From assembly GCA_009908535.1 (NCBI GenBank), contig JAAAOD010000223.1, forward strand, positions 1 to 10,262: a DNA stretch of 10,262 nt. Direction: 5' to 3'. Under the pieces are notes generated by a model that saw only the letters and a list, made by a program, of their open reading frames with translations, was not told the origin of the DNA and did not search any database. This DNA comes from Verrucomicrobiota bacterium (GTDB lineage: Bacteria; Verrucomicrobiota; Verrucomicrobiia; Opitutales; Oceanipulchritudinaceae). A program made the translations under genes and the position numbers. Shown piece after piece: positions 1-6,748 of this stretch (position 1 is its first letter; each line of letters begins with the position of its first letter).

Positions 1-974
1 GAGGCAAGCCAATGGTCGCAGACGGTGAAGAAATCCATGGAGGTGCGAGCACGGCGCATCTCGCGCAAAAAGCCGCCCTCCGCGTCAACACTCTGCCCGA
101 CAAAGTTGAGAAATTTCTTCATGCGGTTGAGACGGTTGCGGTCCGGCAGGTCCGGCCGGGCAAGAAACGACCAGAGATCCTCCACGTAGGTGCGGACATC
201 CCGCAGGCGGGGCTGAAAGACGGGCCGGCCCTCGCGGTATTCGCGGATCTGGCGGAAAAGAAAGGGGTTACGAATGGCGGAGCGCCCGATCATGACCCCC
301 TTGCAGCCAGTGGCGGCCTTGATGGCCCTGGCGGCCTCCACGGAGGTGATATTGCCGTTGGCGAAGACCGGACAGGAGAGGGCCTCCGCCGCGGACCGGA
401 TGGCCCCGGGATCGATTTCCCCGCGGTACATCTGTCGGACGGTGCGGCCGTGGACGCTGAGCCCGTCAATGTCGTGCTTTGCCGCGAGCCGGCAGACCTC
501 GGCAAAGGGCTGGTCGTCGTCGAATCCGATCCGGGTTTTCACGGTAAAGGGGCATTCGCAGATCTCCCGCAGGGTCCCGAAGACGCGGTCGACATGCTCC
601 AGTTCGCGCAGCAGCCCGCCCCCGACGTTCTTGCGGTAGACCTTGGGCGCGGGGCAGCCCAGGTTCAGGTCGATCCCGGCGACGGGGTGCTGCTGGAGGA
701 GGCGGGCGGTCCGGCGGAGATGAAAAAGGTCTTCCCCGATCAGCTGGGCGTACACCGGTTTGCCCGTCCCATGGAAGTGAAGGGAATCGAGAATCCATTT
801 TTCCGGAGTGGAATGCGCGTGGACGCGGAAGTACTCGGTGAAAAACAGATCGGGGGGGCCATACTTGCCGAGGAGCCGCATGAAAGGGAGACCGGTAACA
901 TCCTGCATGGGCGCGAGGGCGCTCGGCAGGGGGGCTCCCGCGGCAAGGCCCGGCAGGGGGAAACGCGGCGGCAT
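1..974 (-). CDS. dus: tRNA-dihydrouridine synthase (Dus family), 3' end cut by the window edge
   Basis: Flavoprotein that reduces specific uridines in tRNA to dihydrouridine with NADPH and FMN, in the cytoplasm. The reading frame stays open for 324 residues to the left edge without a stop, so the C-terminus is missing. The N-terminal part is a TIM barrel: APMQDVTG at 21-28, the catalytic-Cys motif NLGCPAPKV with Cys107, VKTRIG at 145-150, the FMN/substrate histidine in SVHGRT (His175), FANGNI at 205-210 and the phosphate-binding MIGRSAIRNP at 228-237. A helical C-terminal domain follows. The ATG at 974 lies 2 bases after the stop of the upstream DUF151-type gene. An AGGA sits 6 bases before it, inside that gene, so the two are very likely one operon. 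The subfamily (DusA, B or C type) cannot be decided here. The family assignment is secure. Confidence -1.
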   Translation of the reverse strand, partial: MPPRFPLPGLAAGAPLPSALAPMQDVTGLPFMRLLGKYGPPDLFFTEYFRVHAHSTPEKWILDSLHFHGTGKPVYAQLIGEDLFHLRRTARLLQQHPVAGIDLNLGCPAPKVYRKNVGGGLLRELEHVDRVFGTLREICECPFTVKTRIGFDDDQPFAEVCRLAAKHDIDGLSVHGRTVRQMYRGEIDPGAIRSAAEALSCPVFANGNITSVEAARAIKAATGCKGVMIGRSAIRNPFLFRQIREYREGRPVFQPRLRDVRTYVEDLWSFLARPDLPDRNRLNRMKKFLNFVGQSVDAEGGFLREMRRARTSMDFFTVCDHWLA

Positions 975-976
975 GA

Positions 977-1420
977 CTATTCCTGTTCCTTGAGAATCCG
1001 TTCGAGCAGCTCGGTCATGTCCTCTTCCGCATCGAGGACCTTTTCAGTCACAAAAATGGACTTCTCCGCGTGCAGGGCGAGAGCGATGGCGTCGGACGGG
1101 CGGGCATCGATTTCACAGAACTTTTCCCCCAGCTCGTTCTTCATGTGAAGGATCACGCGGGCGTAGAAGGTGCGGTCGCGCACGTCATTGATGACAACTC
1201 TTTCCAGTTCGATACCGCAGCCGACAAAAATGTTTCCGATGAGATCGTGTGTGATGGGTCGTTCCCGGCTCACATTGTTGATGATCATGGAAATGGTATT
1301 CCCGATATGGGCGTCCACATAAATAATAAAGGTTTTCTCCTCCGGCCCAAGGAAAAGGGCGCAGCCGTTCGAGGTCGGCATGACGCCTTTGATGGTGACT
1401 TTGCGGACGTCGTTTTGCAT
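977..1420 (-). CDS. DUF151 / bifunctional nuclease domain protein
   Basis: A 147-residue protein made almost entirely of the DUF151 (BFN) domain. Family members include a plant bifunctional nuclease and bacterial proteins of unclear role, so nuclease activity here is not established. Visible family features are KGVMPTSNGCALFLG at 11-25, KTFIIYVD at 29-36, RPITHDLIGNIF at 54-65, ERVVINDV at 73-80 and the signature EIDARPSDAIALAL at 103-116. An acidic C-terminal helix follows. There is no signal peptide or membrane segment. The frame extends upstream to 1549, but that extension would overlap aroK and adds no conserved sequence, so I chose the ATG at 1420; a GTG at 1438 is also possible. No Shine-Dalgarno precedes the ATG. 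It ends 2 bases before the Dus gene, suggesting co-transcription. Confidence -1.
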   Translation of the reverse strand: MQNDVRKVTIKGVMPTSNGCALFLGPEEKTFIIYVDAHIGNTISMIINNVSRERPITHDLIGNIFVGCGIELERVVINDVRDRTFYARVILHMKNELGEKFCEIDARPSDAIALALHAEKSIFVTEKVLDAEEDMTELLERILKEQE

Positions 1421-1427
1421 CAGAAGC

Positions 1428-1457
1428 AGGTTAAGCACTTTTGCGGTTTCCACGCAA
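1428..1457 (-). promoter_or_regulatory. Weak candidate promoter for the DUF151-type gene
   Basis: On the minus strand, TTGCGT (1457-1452) is followed after 18 bases by TAACCT (1433-1428). That is 7 bases before the ATG at 1420, where a start of transcription at or next to the ATG would fit. The -35 match is poor, so this rests mainly on the -10-like TAnnnT, its spacing and the lack of a ribosome binding site. Confidence -1.
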
Positions 1458-1536
1458 GCGGGGAGGGGAGAATTGGAAAGAAGAGGAAAGCGCAAATGGG
1501 GTTGAAGGGAAAAGCGGGGGGTACCATGTTCAGGGG

Positions 1537-2124
1537 GTGGGAAAACCAAGTGCCAACCTTCGACCGAATCTCTACCTCATCGGCTTCATGGGGGTAGGGA
1601 AGACCGTCATCGGCCGCGCGCTTGCGCGGAGGCTGAAGATGCGTTTTCTCGACAGCGACGCCGCCATCGAGGAAGAGGCCGGCCTGGCGATCGCAGACAT
1701 TTTCGAGCGCTTCGGCGAAGAGGATTTCCGCGGACGCGAACGACGCTTCATCGACGCAGGTCATCCGCCCAGCGGATGCGTGGTCTCCTGCGGGGGCGGC
1801 TTGCCGATTCAACCGGGAATGGGAGAATTGCTGACGAGGAAGGGGATCGTCGTCTGCCTCTTCGCCCAAGCGGAGACGATTGTGAAGCGCACCGTCGGCA
1901 ATCCGAAGCGTCCGCTGCTCAATGTGGAAGATCCGGAGGCGCGGCTGCGGGAACTGCTGGCGCAGCGGGAACCGGTCTACAAGACCCTCGGCATCGGCAT
2001 TTCCACGGAGGGACGAAGCATTGCGGAAGTCCTGCAGAACCTCATGCGAACCTATCGCCGCGAAGAGAAGGCATGGAAGCCCGCCCGACCCGCGGACCGA
2101 CGCTCCTCCCGTCATGATTCCTGA
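1537..2124 (+). CDS. aroK: Shikimate kinase
   Basis: Phosphorylates shikimate to shikimate 3-phosphate with ATP, in the shikimate pathway to chorismate and aromatic amino acids. From the GTG at 1537 the protein is 195 residues. It has a Walker A P-loop GFMGVGKT at 16-23, the shikimate-binding LDSDAAIE at 38-45, FRGRE at 64-68, the SCGGG loop at 84-88 and the lid RPLL at 125-128. The usual YxExA after the lid reads YKTLG (148-152), a mild departure. About 25 residues at the C-terminus (basic, low complexity) exceed the family norm; they cover the overlap with the next gene. The start is uncertain: the frame is open from a TTG at 1441, but no in-frame ATG precedes the P-loop. A weak TTGAAG-17-CATGTT (1502-1530) would place transcription close to the GTG. 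It overlaps the downstream membrane-protein gene by 11 bases. Confidence -1.
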   Translation: MGKPSANLRPNLYLIGFMGVGKTVIGRALARRLKMRFLDSDAAIEEEAGLAIADIFERFGEEDFRGRERRFIDAGHPPSGCVVSCGGGLPIQPGMGELLTRKGIVVCLFAQAETIVKRTVGNPKRPLLNVEDPEARLRELLAQREPVYKTLGIGISTEGRSIAEVLQNLMRTYRREEKAWKPARPADRRSSRHDS

Positions 2125-2569
2125 GCAAGCCCTCCCGCAAGCTGCCAAAGCCGGTCTTCCCGCCGTTTTCGCGGGTCTCGTCCTGCAACTGCTGAGTCTG
2201 CTTCCCGCCGGTCCCGTCGCCGCTGTCTTAATGGCTGCCGGAACTTATCTGCTGGTCTTCGGGCTGGGAGTCGCGGCGGTCATTCTGTATGCGAGGAAGC
2301 AAACCGCCCTTTCCGCCCAGGGCCTTGCCGCCCGTTGCTGGCGCTGGGTCGGGAGGTGGCATCTCCTCGTTCTGGCGATTACGGCTGGCGGCGCGGTCGC
2401 CGGCTGCCTCCTCTTTGTCGTCATTGGCAGCCTTGCCCAGCTTGATTACAGCCTCGGCGAACTGGCCCGCAACGGGCTTGCCGACGGCGGCTTCTATGCT
2501 CTCATCTGGGCGCCGGGGATCAGCCTTGTCGCCTGTGTGATGCAGGCCTACCGCCGCGCACCGTCATGA
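2114..2569 (+). CDS. Small integral membrane protein of unknown function
   Basis: A 151-residue protein I do not recognise. Hydrophobicity suggests about four membrane spans, near residues 13-31, 34-59, 84-107 and 125-144. A basic, tryptophan-bearing loop lies between spans 2 and 3 (RKQ at 61-63, RCWRWVGRWH at 74-83), and a positive tail YRRAPS ends it. This pattern implies cytoplasmic positive loops. There is no signal peptide, metal motif or known transporter signature. The ATG at 2114 overlaps the end of aroK by 11 bases, and the stop shares an ATGA with the SDR gene start. No Shine-Dalgarno is seen, so translation is probably coupled to aroK. Its being real rests on this nested overlap and the coherent hydrophobic pattern. 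Function cannot be inferred from the neighbours. Confidence -1.
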   Translation: MIPEQALPQAAKAGLPAVFAGLVLQLLSLLPAGPVAAVLMAAGTYLLVFGLGVAAVILYARKQTALSAQGLAARCWRWVGRWHLLVLAITAGGAVAGCLLFVVIGSLAQLDYSLGELARNGLADGGFYALIWAPGISLVACVMQAYRRAPS

Positions 2570-3468
2570 GCCGGCGCATGGTCATCTTCGGCTGCGGTTA
2601 CGTCGGACGTCCCCTCGCGGAGGTGGCCGATGCTTCGGGTTGGGAAGTCTGGATCCATTCGCGCAATGCGGGGTCCCTCGCCGCGGTGGGGGCCGTCCCG
2701 CCGGAGCGGCGCATCGTCGCCGACCTGCACGGCGAAGCGTGGCACGATCGCCTGCCCGGACCGGTGGAGGCCGCGGTCAACCTTGTCAGTTCGGCCGGAA
2801 ACGGGCTCGAGGGATATGAGCTTTCCTACCTTGAGGGAAACCGGTCCATCGCGCGATGGGCCGAAAAAAGGTCCGTGCGGCGCTTTCTCTTTACGAGCGC
2901 CACTTCTGTTTATCCGCAAACCGACGGAAGCCGGGTTACGGAGGCGGATGTTCCGGCGGATCCCGAAGACCTTTCCCCCAACGGGCGGGTGCTCCGGCAG
3001 GCGGAAAAGGAAATTCTCGCCAACACGGTCTTCCCGGAGCGAATGGTGCTGCGACTGGGCGGCATTTACGGGCCGGGTCGCCATCTTTACCTCGATCGTC
3101 TGCGCAAAGGGGAGAGCGTGATTCCGGGGGAAGGCGGGGATTTCCTCAATCTTGTCCACCGGGACGATATTGTCGCAGCCATCCTTGCCGCCCTGCGCCT
3201 CCCGGAATGGCCTCTGCCCGCCTGCTACAATGTCGTCGATGACGCCCCCGCGCCAAAGGCGGAGATCGCGGCCTGGCTGGCGGAAAGGCTCGAGCTGCCG
3301 GCGCCGCGCTTTGATCCCGCCCTCGCCGGGCAGCGCAGCCGTCGCCGCCGCATCGGCGGCCGCCTCCCGAACCGGCAAGTCGACAACGGCGCCTTCCGGG
3401 ACCTTACCGGCTGGGCGCCGCGCCATCCCGACTTCCGCAGCGGCTACAAGCAGCTCCTGGAAGGCTGA
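2566..3468 (+). CDS. YeeZ-like atypical SDR: NAD(P)-dependent epimerase/dehydratase family protein
   Basis: A 300-residue Rossmann-fold protein of the extended/atypical short-chain dehydrogenase superfamily. The dinucleotide-binding motif FGCGYVGRPLA is at 8-18, with SRN at 32-34 at the end of strand 2, where cofactor specificity is set. FTSATSVYPQ (109-118) is the Ser-bearing strand. The position that normally carries the catalytic YxxxK reads SPNGRVLRQAEKEIL (137-151), with Gly-Arg in place of Tyr, as in YeeZ-like atypical members. LRLGGIYGPGR (162-172), NLVHRDDIV (195-203) and YNVVDD (221-226) are typical extended-SDR elements. The substrate is unknown. The start overlaps the membrane-protein stop as ATGA, making this the last gene of the aroK unit; an in-frame ATG four codons later is an alternative start. 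It ends 10 bases from the convergent thpR stop. Confidence -1.
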   Translation: MSRRMVIFGCGYVGRPLAEVADASGWEVWIHSRNAGSLAAVGAVPPERRIVADLHGEAWHDRLPGPVEAAVNLVSSAGNGLEGYELSYLEGNRSIARWAEKRSVRRFLFTSATSVYPQTDGSRVTEADVPADPEDLSPNGRVLRQAEKEILANTVFPERMVLRLGGIYGPGRHLYLDRLRKGESVIPGEGGDFLNLVHRDDIVAAILAALRLPEWPLPACYNVVDDAPAPKAEIAAWLAERLELPAPRFDPALAGQRSRRRRIGGRLPNRQVDNGAFRDLTGWAPRHPDFRSGYKQLLEG

Positions 3469-3480
3469 GCCGGGCCTTTC
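3459..3480 (+). terminator. Stop-spanning hairpin at the SDR/thpR convergent junction
   Basis: The arms GGAAGGCT (3459-3466) and GGGCCTTTC (3472-3480) fold into an 8-bp stem with two G-U pairs and a 6-base loop. The loop and arm include the SDR stop codon. There is no following T-run, so it may act as a transcript end or stability hairpin rather than a classical intrinsic terminator. The minus-strand stop codon of thpR begins at its edge (3479-3481). A near-copy lies at 8893-8916. Confidence -1.
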
Positions 3481-4063
3481 AATCGAGCAGGGGCCATGTC
3501 CGCTCGCAGGTATAGGAGCGCTGCCCGTTGGTCTGCTCGCTGCGGAAAAGGTGGAAGGCCTCGACCTTGAACGGTGCGGTAGCGAACTCCTTGTGACGCT
3601 TCAGGTACTGGCGTACGGTTTCCGGGGCGGCGTGGTTGACCCGCGCCACCGTGATGTGCGGCTGATAGAGGCGCCGCTCCGGTTCGATCCCGATGTTGAA
3701 GAGGGCGTCCTCGATCCTTTTCTGCAGCTGGAACAGGCGGGGGTGTCCATTCGCCACCCCTGCCCAGACCGCATGCGGTGAGCCTTTGGGCGGGAAACTG
3801 CCGAGGCTTTCAATGGGTAAAAGAAAGGAATGCACCTCGATCGGGTCGAGGGCGGCTTCCACCCGCGGCTGGTACTGTCCGGGAAAGTCCCCGATGAACT
3901 TCAGGGTGAGGTGGAAGCGTTCTTCGGGAACCCAATGGAAGCCTTTGAGCGGTTCTTCGCGCAACTCGCTTAAGCGCTGACGAACGTAATCCGGCAGTTC
4001 AATGGCCAGAAAAAGGCGTTTTCCGCGAAAGGATGGATGAGCGTGGGAGGATACTTCCGACAT
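3479..4063 (-). CDS. thpR: RNA 2',3'-cyclic phosphodiesterase (2H phosphoesterase, LigT/ThpR family)
   Basis: Cytoplasmic 2H-superfamily enzyme that opens 2',3'-cyclic phosphates on RNA ends to 2'-phosphates; the family was first described as a 2'-5' RNA ligase in vitro. The protein is 194 residues, close to the family norm of about 180-190. The start of the fold, RLFLAIELPD, is at 16-25. The two catalytic HxTx motifs are both intact: HLTL at 51-54 (preceded by WVPEERF and followed by KFIGD) and HITV at 136-139 (QPHITVAR). Near the end, FHLFRSE (170-176) matches the usual LxxSxL/LFRS strand. I chose the ATG at 4063; a GTG at 4081 would add six residues, and neither has a clear ribosome binding site. 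It is a single gene, convergent with the SDR gene and divergent from the pterin dehydratase gene, with no obvious functional link to either. Confidence -1.
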   Translation of the reverse strand: MSEVSSHAHPSFRGKRLFLAIELPDYVRQRLSELREEPLKGFHWVPEERFHLTLKFIGDFPGQYQPRVEAALDPIEVHSFLLPIESLGSFPPKGSPHAVWAGVANGHPRLFQLQKRIEDALFNIGIEPERRLYQPHITVARVNHAAPETVRQYLKRHKEFATAPFKVEAFHLFRSEQTNGQRSYTCERTWPLLD

Positions 4064-4099
4064 TTCCAGCAAGGGAGTCACGTTGGCCGTCGCCTCCGC

Positions 4100-4119
4100 A
4101 CCCTGACAAGGGTTAAACC
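4100..4119. promoter_or_regulatory. Two overlapping small palindromes in the thpR/dehydratase divergent region
   Basis: ACCCT-gaca-AGGGT (4100-4113) is a perfect 5-bp-arm inverted repeat. It overlaps GGTT-a-AACC (4111-4119). They lie about 17 bases upstream of the -35 box of the dehydratase promoter and 37-56 bases upstream of the thpR ATG. They could be a regulator site for either gene, but short palindromes like these also arise by chance. Confidence -1.
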
Positions 4120-4135
4120 GGAATCAAGCACCCGT

Positions 4136-4164
4136 TTGACAGGCGCTGTCGCCGCCGCCAGAAT
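4136..4164 (+). promoter_or_regulatory. Sigma-70-type promoter of the pterin dehydratase gene
   Basis: A perfect TTGACA (4136-4141), an exact 17-base spacer and CAGAAT (4159-4164, four of six consensus bases). Transcription would start about 7 bases after the -10 box, at 4170-4172, which is the ATG itself. This agrees with the absence of a Shine-Dalgarno and suggests a leaderless mRNA. Confidence -1.
4138..4150. promoter_or_regulatory. Perfect 13-bp palindrome overlapping the promoter (candidate operator)
   Basis: GACAG-gcg-CTGTC forms a perfect 5-bp-arm inverted repeat. It starts inside the -35 box and runs into the spacer, where a bound repressor would block RNA polymerase. No regulator gene is nearby and I cannot assign it to a known family. 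Confidence -1.
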
Positions 4165-4171
4165 TGCCTCT

Positions 4172-4471
4172 ATGAGCAAGGAATTATCGGCGAGCGAACT
4201 CGAGGTCGCCCTCAGCGGCCTCAACGGATGGGAGCATAAGGACGACCACCTGCAGAAAACCTACCGCTTCAGCAGCTTCCGCGATGCGGTGGCGGCCTTT
4301 GTCCGCCTCAGTTTCGAGGCCGAGGACATGAACCACCACCCGGAAATCCTCAATGTTTACAACCGGGTCGAAATTCGCCTCACCACACATGACGTCGGGG
4401 GAAAGGTCACCGAAAAGGACGTCAAGCTGGCCAACCGGATTGAGGACCTTCTTATCGCCCGCGGCGGCTGA
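4172..4471 (+). CDS. Pterin-4a-carbinolamine dehydratase (PCD/DCoH, PhhB type)
   Basis: Dehydrates 4a-hydroxytetrahydrobiopterin to the quinonoid dihydropterin, normally recycling the cofactor of aromatic amino acid hydroxylases. At 99 residues it has the standard length. The start LSASELEVALSGLNGW (5-20) matches the family, and the active-site signature is complete: EDMNHHPEILNVYN at 51-64 (His55, His56, Pro57, Tyr63), then His73 in TTHD and Asp83. No hydroxylase (phhA) gene lies in the window. In bacteria without one, the role of stand-alone PCD proteins is less clear, and a role with other pterins is possible. The ATG at 4172 is set by the family N-terminus. It has no ribosome binding site but follows a good promoter by 7 bases. 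The longer open frame upstream (to 4037) would read through that promoter and has no conserved sequence. It converges on sucD, 60 bases away. Confidence -1.
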   Translation: MSKELSASELEVALSGLNGWEHKDDHLQKTYRFSSFRDAVAAFVRLSFEAEDMNHHPEILNVYNRVEIRLTTHDVGGKVTEKDVKLANRIEDLLIARGG

Positions 4472-4482
4472 GCGGACGGAAG

Positions 4483-4524
4483 GCCGAGAGCCGAGAGCCG
4501 AGACCGGGGGCCGGGGGCCGGGGC
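4483..4524 (+). repeat. Heptamer tandem repeat between the convergent dehydratase and sucD genes
   Basis: Three exact copies of GCCGAGA (4483-4503) run straight into almost three copies of CCGGGGG (4504-4524). The two blocks have the same period of 7 and differ mainly by A-to-G changes, so they look like one microsatellite that diverged after expansion. It fills most of the 60-bp intergenic gap. Confidence -1.
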
Positions 4525-4530
4525 TGCGGG
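4506..4530 (+). other. Canonical G-quadruplex motif
   Basis: Four G-runs on the plus strand (4506-4510, 4513-4517, 4520-4523, 4528-4530) are separated by loops CC, CC and CTGC. This satisfies the G3+N1-7 rule. In the dehydratase transcript it would lie 35-59 bases after the stop codon. On the sucD transcript the same stretch would be C-rich. Confidence -1.
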
Positions 4531-4531
4531 A

Positions 4532-5410
<879 letters not shown>

Positions 5411-5452
5411 GAGAATTCTTCTTTCCTTTTAGGTGAGGGACAGTTGGGAAGC

Positions 5453-6637
5453 TCAGCGGACCTCGCTGACCACCTTTTGCGCGGCGTCGCTGAGGCTTTC
5501 CGCCGCCGTGATGTTCAAGTCGCTCTCCGCGAGGAGGCGCTTGCCTTCCTCTACTTCATTGCCTTCGAGACGGACCACAAGGGGCCGGTCGATCTCGACG
5601 TTCGCCGCCGCGCCGAGGATACCGCTGGCGATAACCCGGCAGCTCATGATGCCTCCGAAAATGTTCACAAGGATGCCCTGGACGTTGGCGTCGCTCAGGA
5701 TGATGCGAAAGGCCTCCGTGACCGCCTCCTCACTGGCCCCCCCGCCAACATCGAGAAAGTTGGCGGGATTGCCCCCGAAATGCTTGATGATGTCCATCGT
5801 GGCCATGGCGAGGCCGGCTCCGTTGACAAGGCAGGCGATGTTGCCGTCCAGGGCGATGTAATTGAGGCCGTGCTTCCCGGCTTCCACTTCTTTCGGGTCC
5901 TCTTCGTCAAGATCGCGCATTTCGAGGATCTCCGGATGGCGGAACAAGGCGTTGTCATCAAAGCCGACCTTGGCGTCGAGGGCGACGAGATCGCCTTCCT
6001 GCGTCGTGATCATCGGGTTGATTTCCGCGAGGCTGGCATCCTTTTCCCAGTAGAGCTGGTAAAGGCCCGTCAGGAGGGCGTCCATCTGCTTGAGCTGCTT
6101 CTTCTCACGCAAGCCCAGACCAAAGGCGATCCGTCGCTTGTGGTAGGGCTGCAGCCCCGTGCTGGGGTCGATGAAGACGCGGGTGATCTTTTCGGGCGTT
6201 TCCGCGGCGACGGTTTCGATATCCACCCCGCCCTCCGAGGAGGCGATGAGGACCGGGCGGCTGCTGGCGCGGTCCAGCGTCAGGGCGAGGTAATATTCCT
6301 TCGCGATGCTGCAGGGCTCGTTCAAGTACACTGTCTTCACCAGCTTGCCATGCGGTCCCGTCTGATGGGTGACGAGGGTGTTGCCCAGCATCTTTTCCGC
6401 CGCTTCCCGGGCCTCGTCCGCGTTGGCACATACCTTGACCCCGCCTTTGTAGCCGTCGGTGAAGGTCCCTTTGCCTCGACCACCGGCATGGATTTGCGCC
6501 TTCACCACCACCGGACCTTCCGGTAAGCTGGCCCGCGCGCCGTCAAATTCATCTATTCGCTTGATAGCGACCCCGGTGGGCACCGGGATGCCGTACTCCG
6601 CGAACAACTCTTTCGCTTGGAATTCGTGTATGTTCAT
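5453..6637 (-). CDS. sucC: Succinyl-CoA synthetase beta subunit
   Basis: Beta subunit of succinate-CoA ligase, carrying the ATP-grasp nucleotide site and the succinate site. It is 394 residues, close to the E. coli length. The N-terminus MNIHEFQAKELFAEYGIPVP is diagnostic. VVKAQIHAGGRGKGT (44-58) contributes to the ATP-grasp site. AEINPM (204-209) and LDAKVGFDDNALFRHPE (220-236) hold the metal-binding Asn207 and Asp221. GLNYIALDGNIACLVNGAG (257-275), NPANFLDVGGGA (290-301), NIFGGI (325-330) and VRLEGNEVEEG (355-365) form the C-terminal ligase domain. An AAAGG (6652-6648) sits 10 bases before the ATG. The upstream 226 bp is shared with a divergent sensor-kinase gene. I find no clean sigma-70 promoter facing sucC there. 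Confidence -1.
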   Translation of the reverse strand: MNIHEFQAKELFAEYGIPVPTGVAIKRIDEFDGARASLPEGPVVVKAQIHAGGRGKGTFTDGYKGGVKVCANADEAREAAEKMLGNTLVTHQTGPHGKLVKTVYLNEPCSIAKEYYLALTLDRASSRPVLIASSEGGVDIETVAAETPEKITRVFIDPSTGLQPYHKRRIAFGLGLREKKQLKQMDALLTGLYQLYWEKDASLAEINPMITTQEGDLVALDAKVGFDDNALFRHPEILEMRDLDEEDPKEVEAGKHGLNYIALDGNIACLVNGAGLAMATMDIIKHFGGNPANFLDVGGGASEEAVTEAFRIILSDANVQGILVNIFGGIMSCRVIASGILGAAANVEIDRPLVVRLEGNEVEEGKRLLAESDLNITAAESLSDAAQKVVSEVR

Positions 6638-6748
6638 GTCGTTTCAGCCTTTGCTGCAGCGCATCAAAGCTTCGCATTTTCCGGAGACAATTCTTTTCTT
6701 GGCCCCAAAGAGTGGCCTTAAGGGGAGAATAGGCGTGGTGGTAGATGA

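Noticed and set aside
12..1148. Open frame of 378 codons on the plus strand
   Set aside because: It is antisense to the Dus and DUF151-type genes, whose motifs are clear on the minus strand. The composition (Gly/Asp/Ala rich, no motif) is that of a shadow frame.
2548..3426. Open frame of 292 codons on the minus strand
   Set aside because: It lies antisense to the SDR gene, which has a complete Rossmann motif and an ATGA-coupled start.
4138..4150. LexA-type SOS box reading of the GACAG/CTGTC palindrome
   Set aside because: Known LexA boxes have CTGT before ACAG or GAAC/GTTC with different spacing. Here the order is ACAG then CTGT, and the gene is not a DNA-damage gene.
4037..4171. N-terminal extension of the pterin dehydratase by 45 residues
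   Set aside because: The extension would run through the TTGACA promoter and overlap the thpR start, and PCD proteins normally begin at the chosen ATG.
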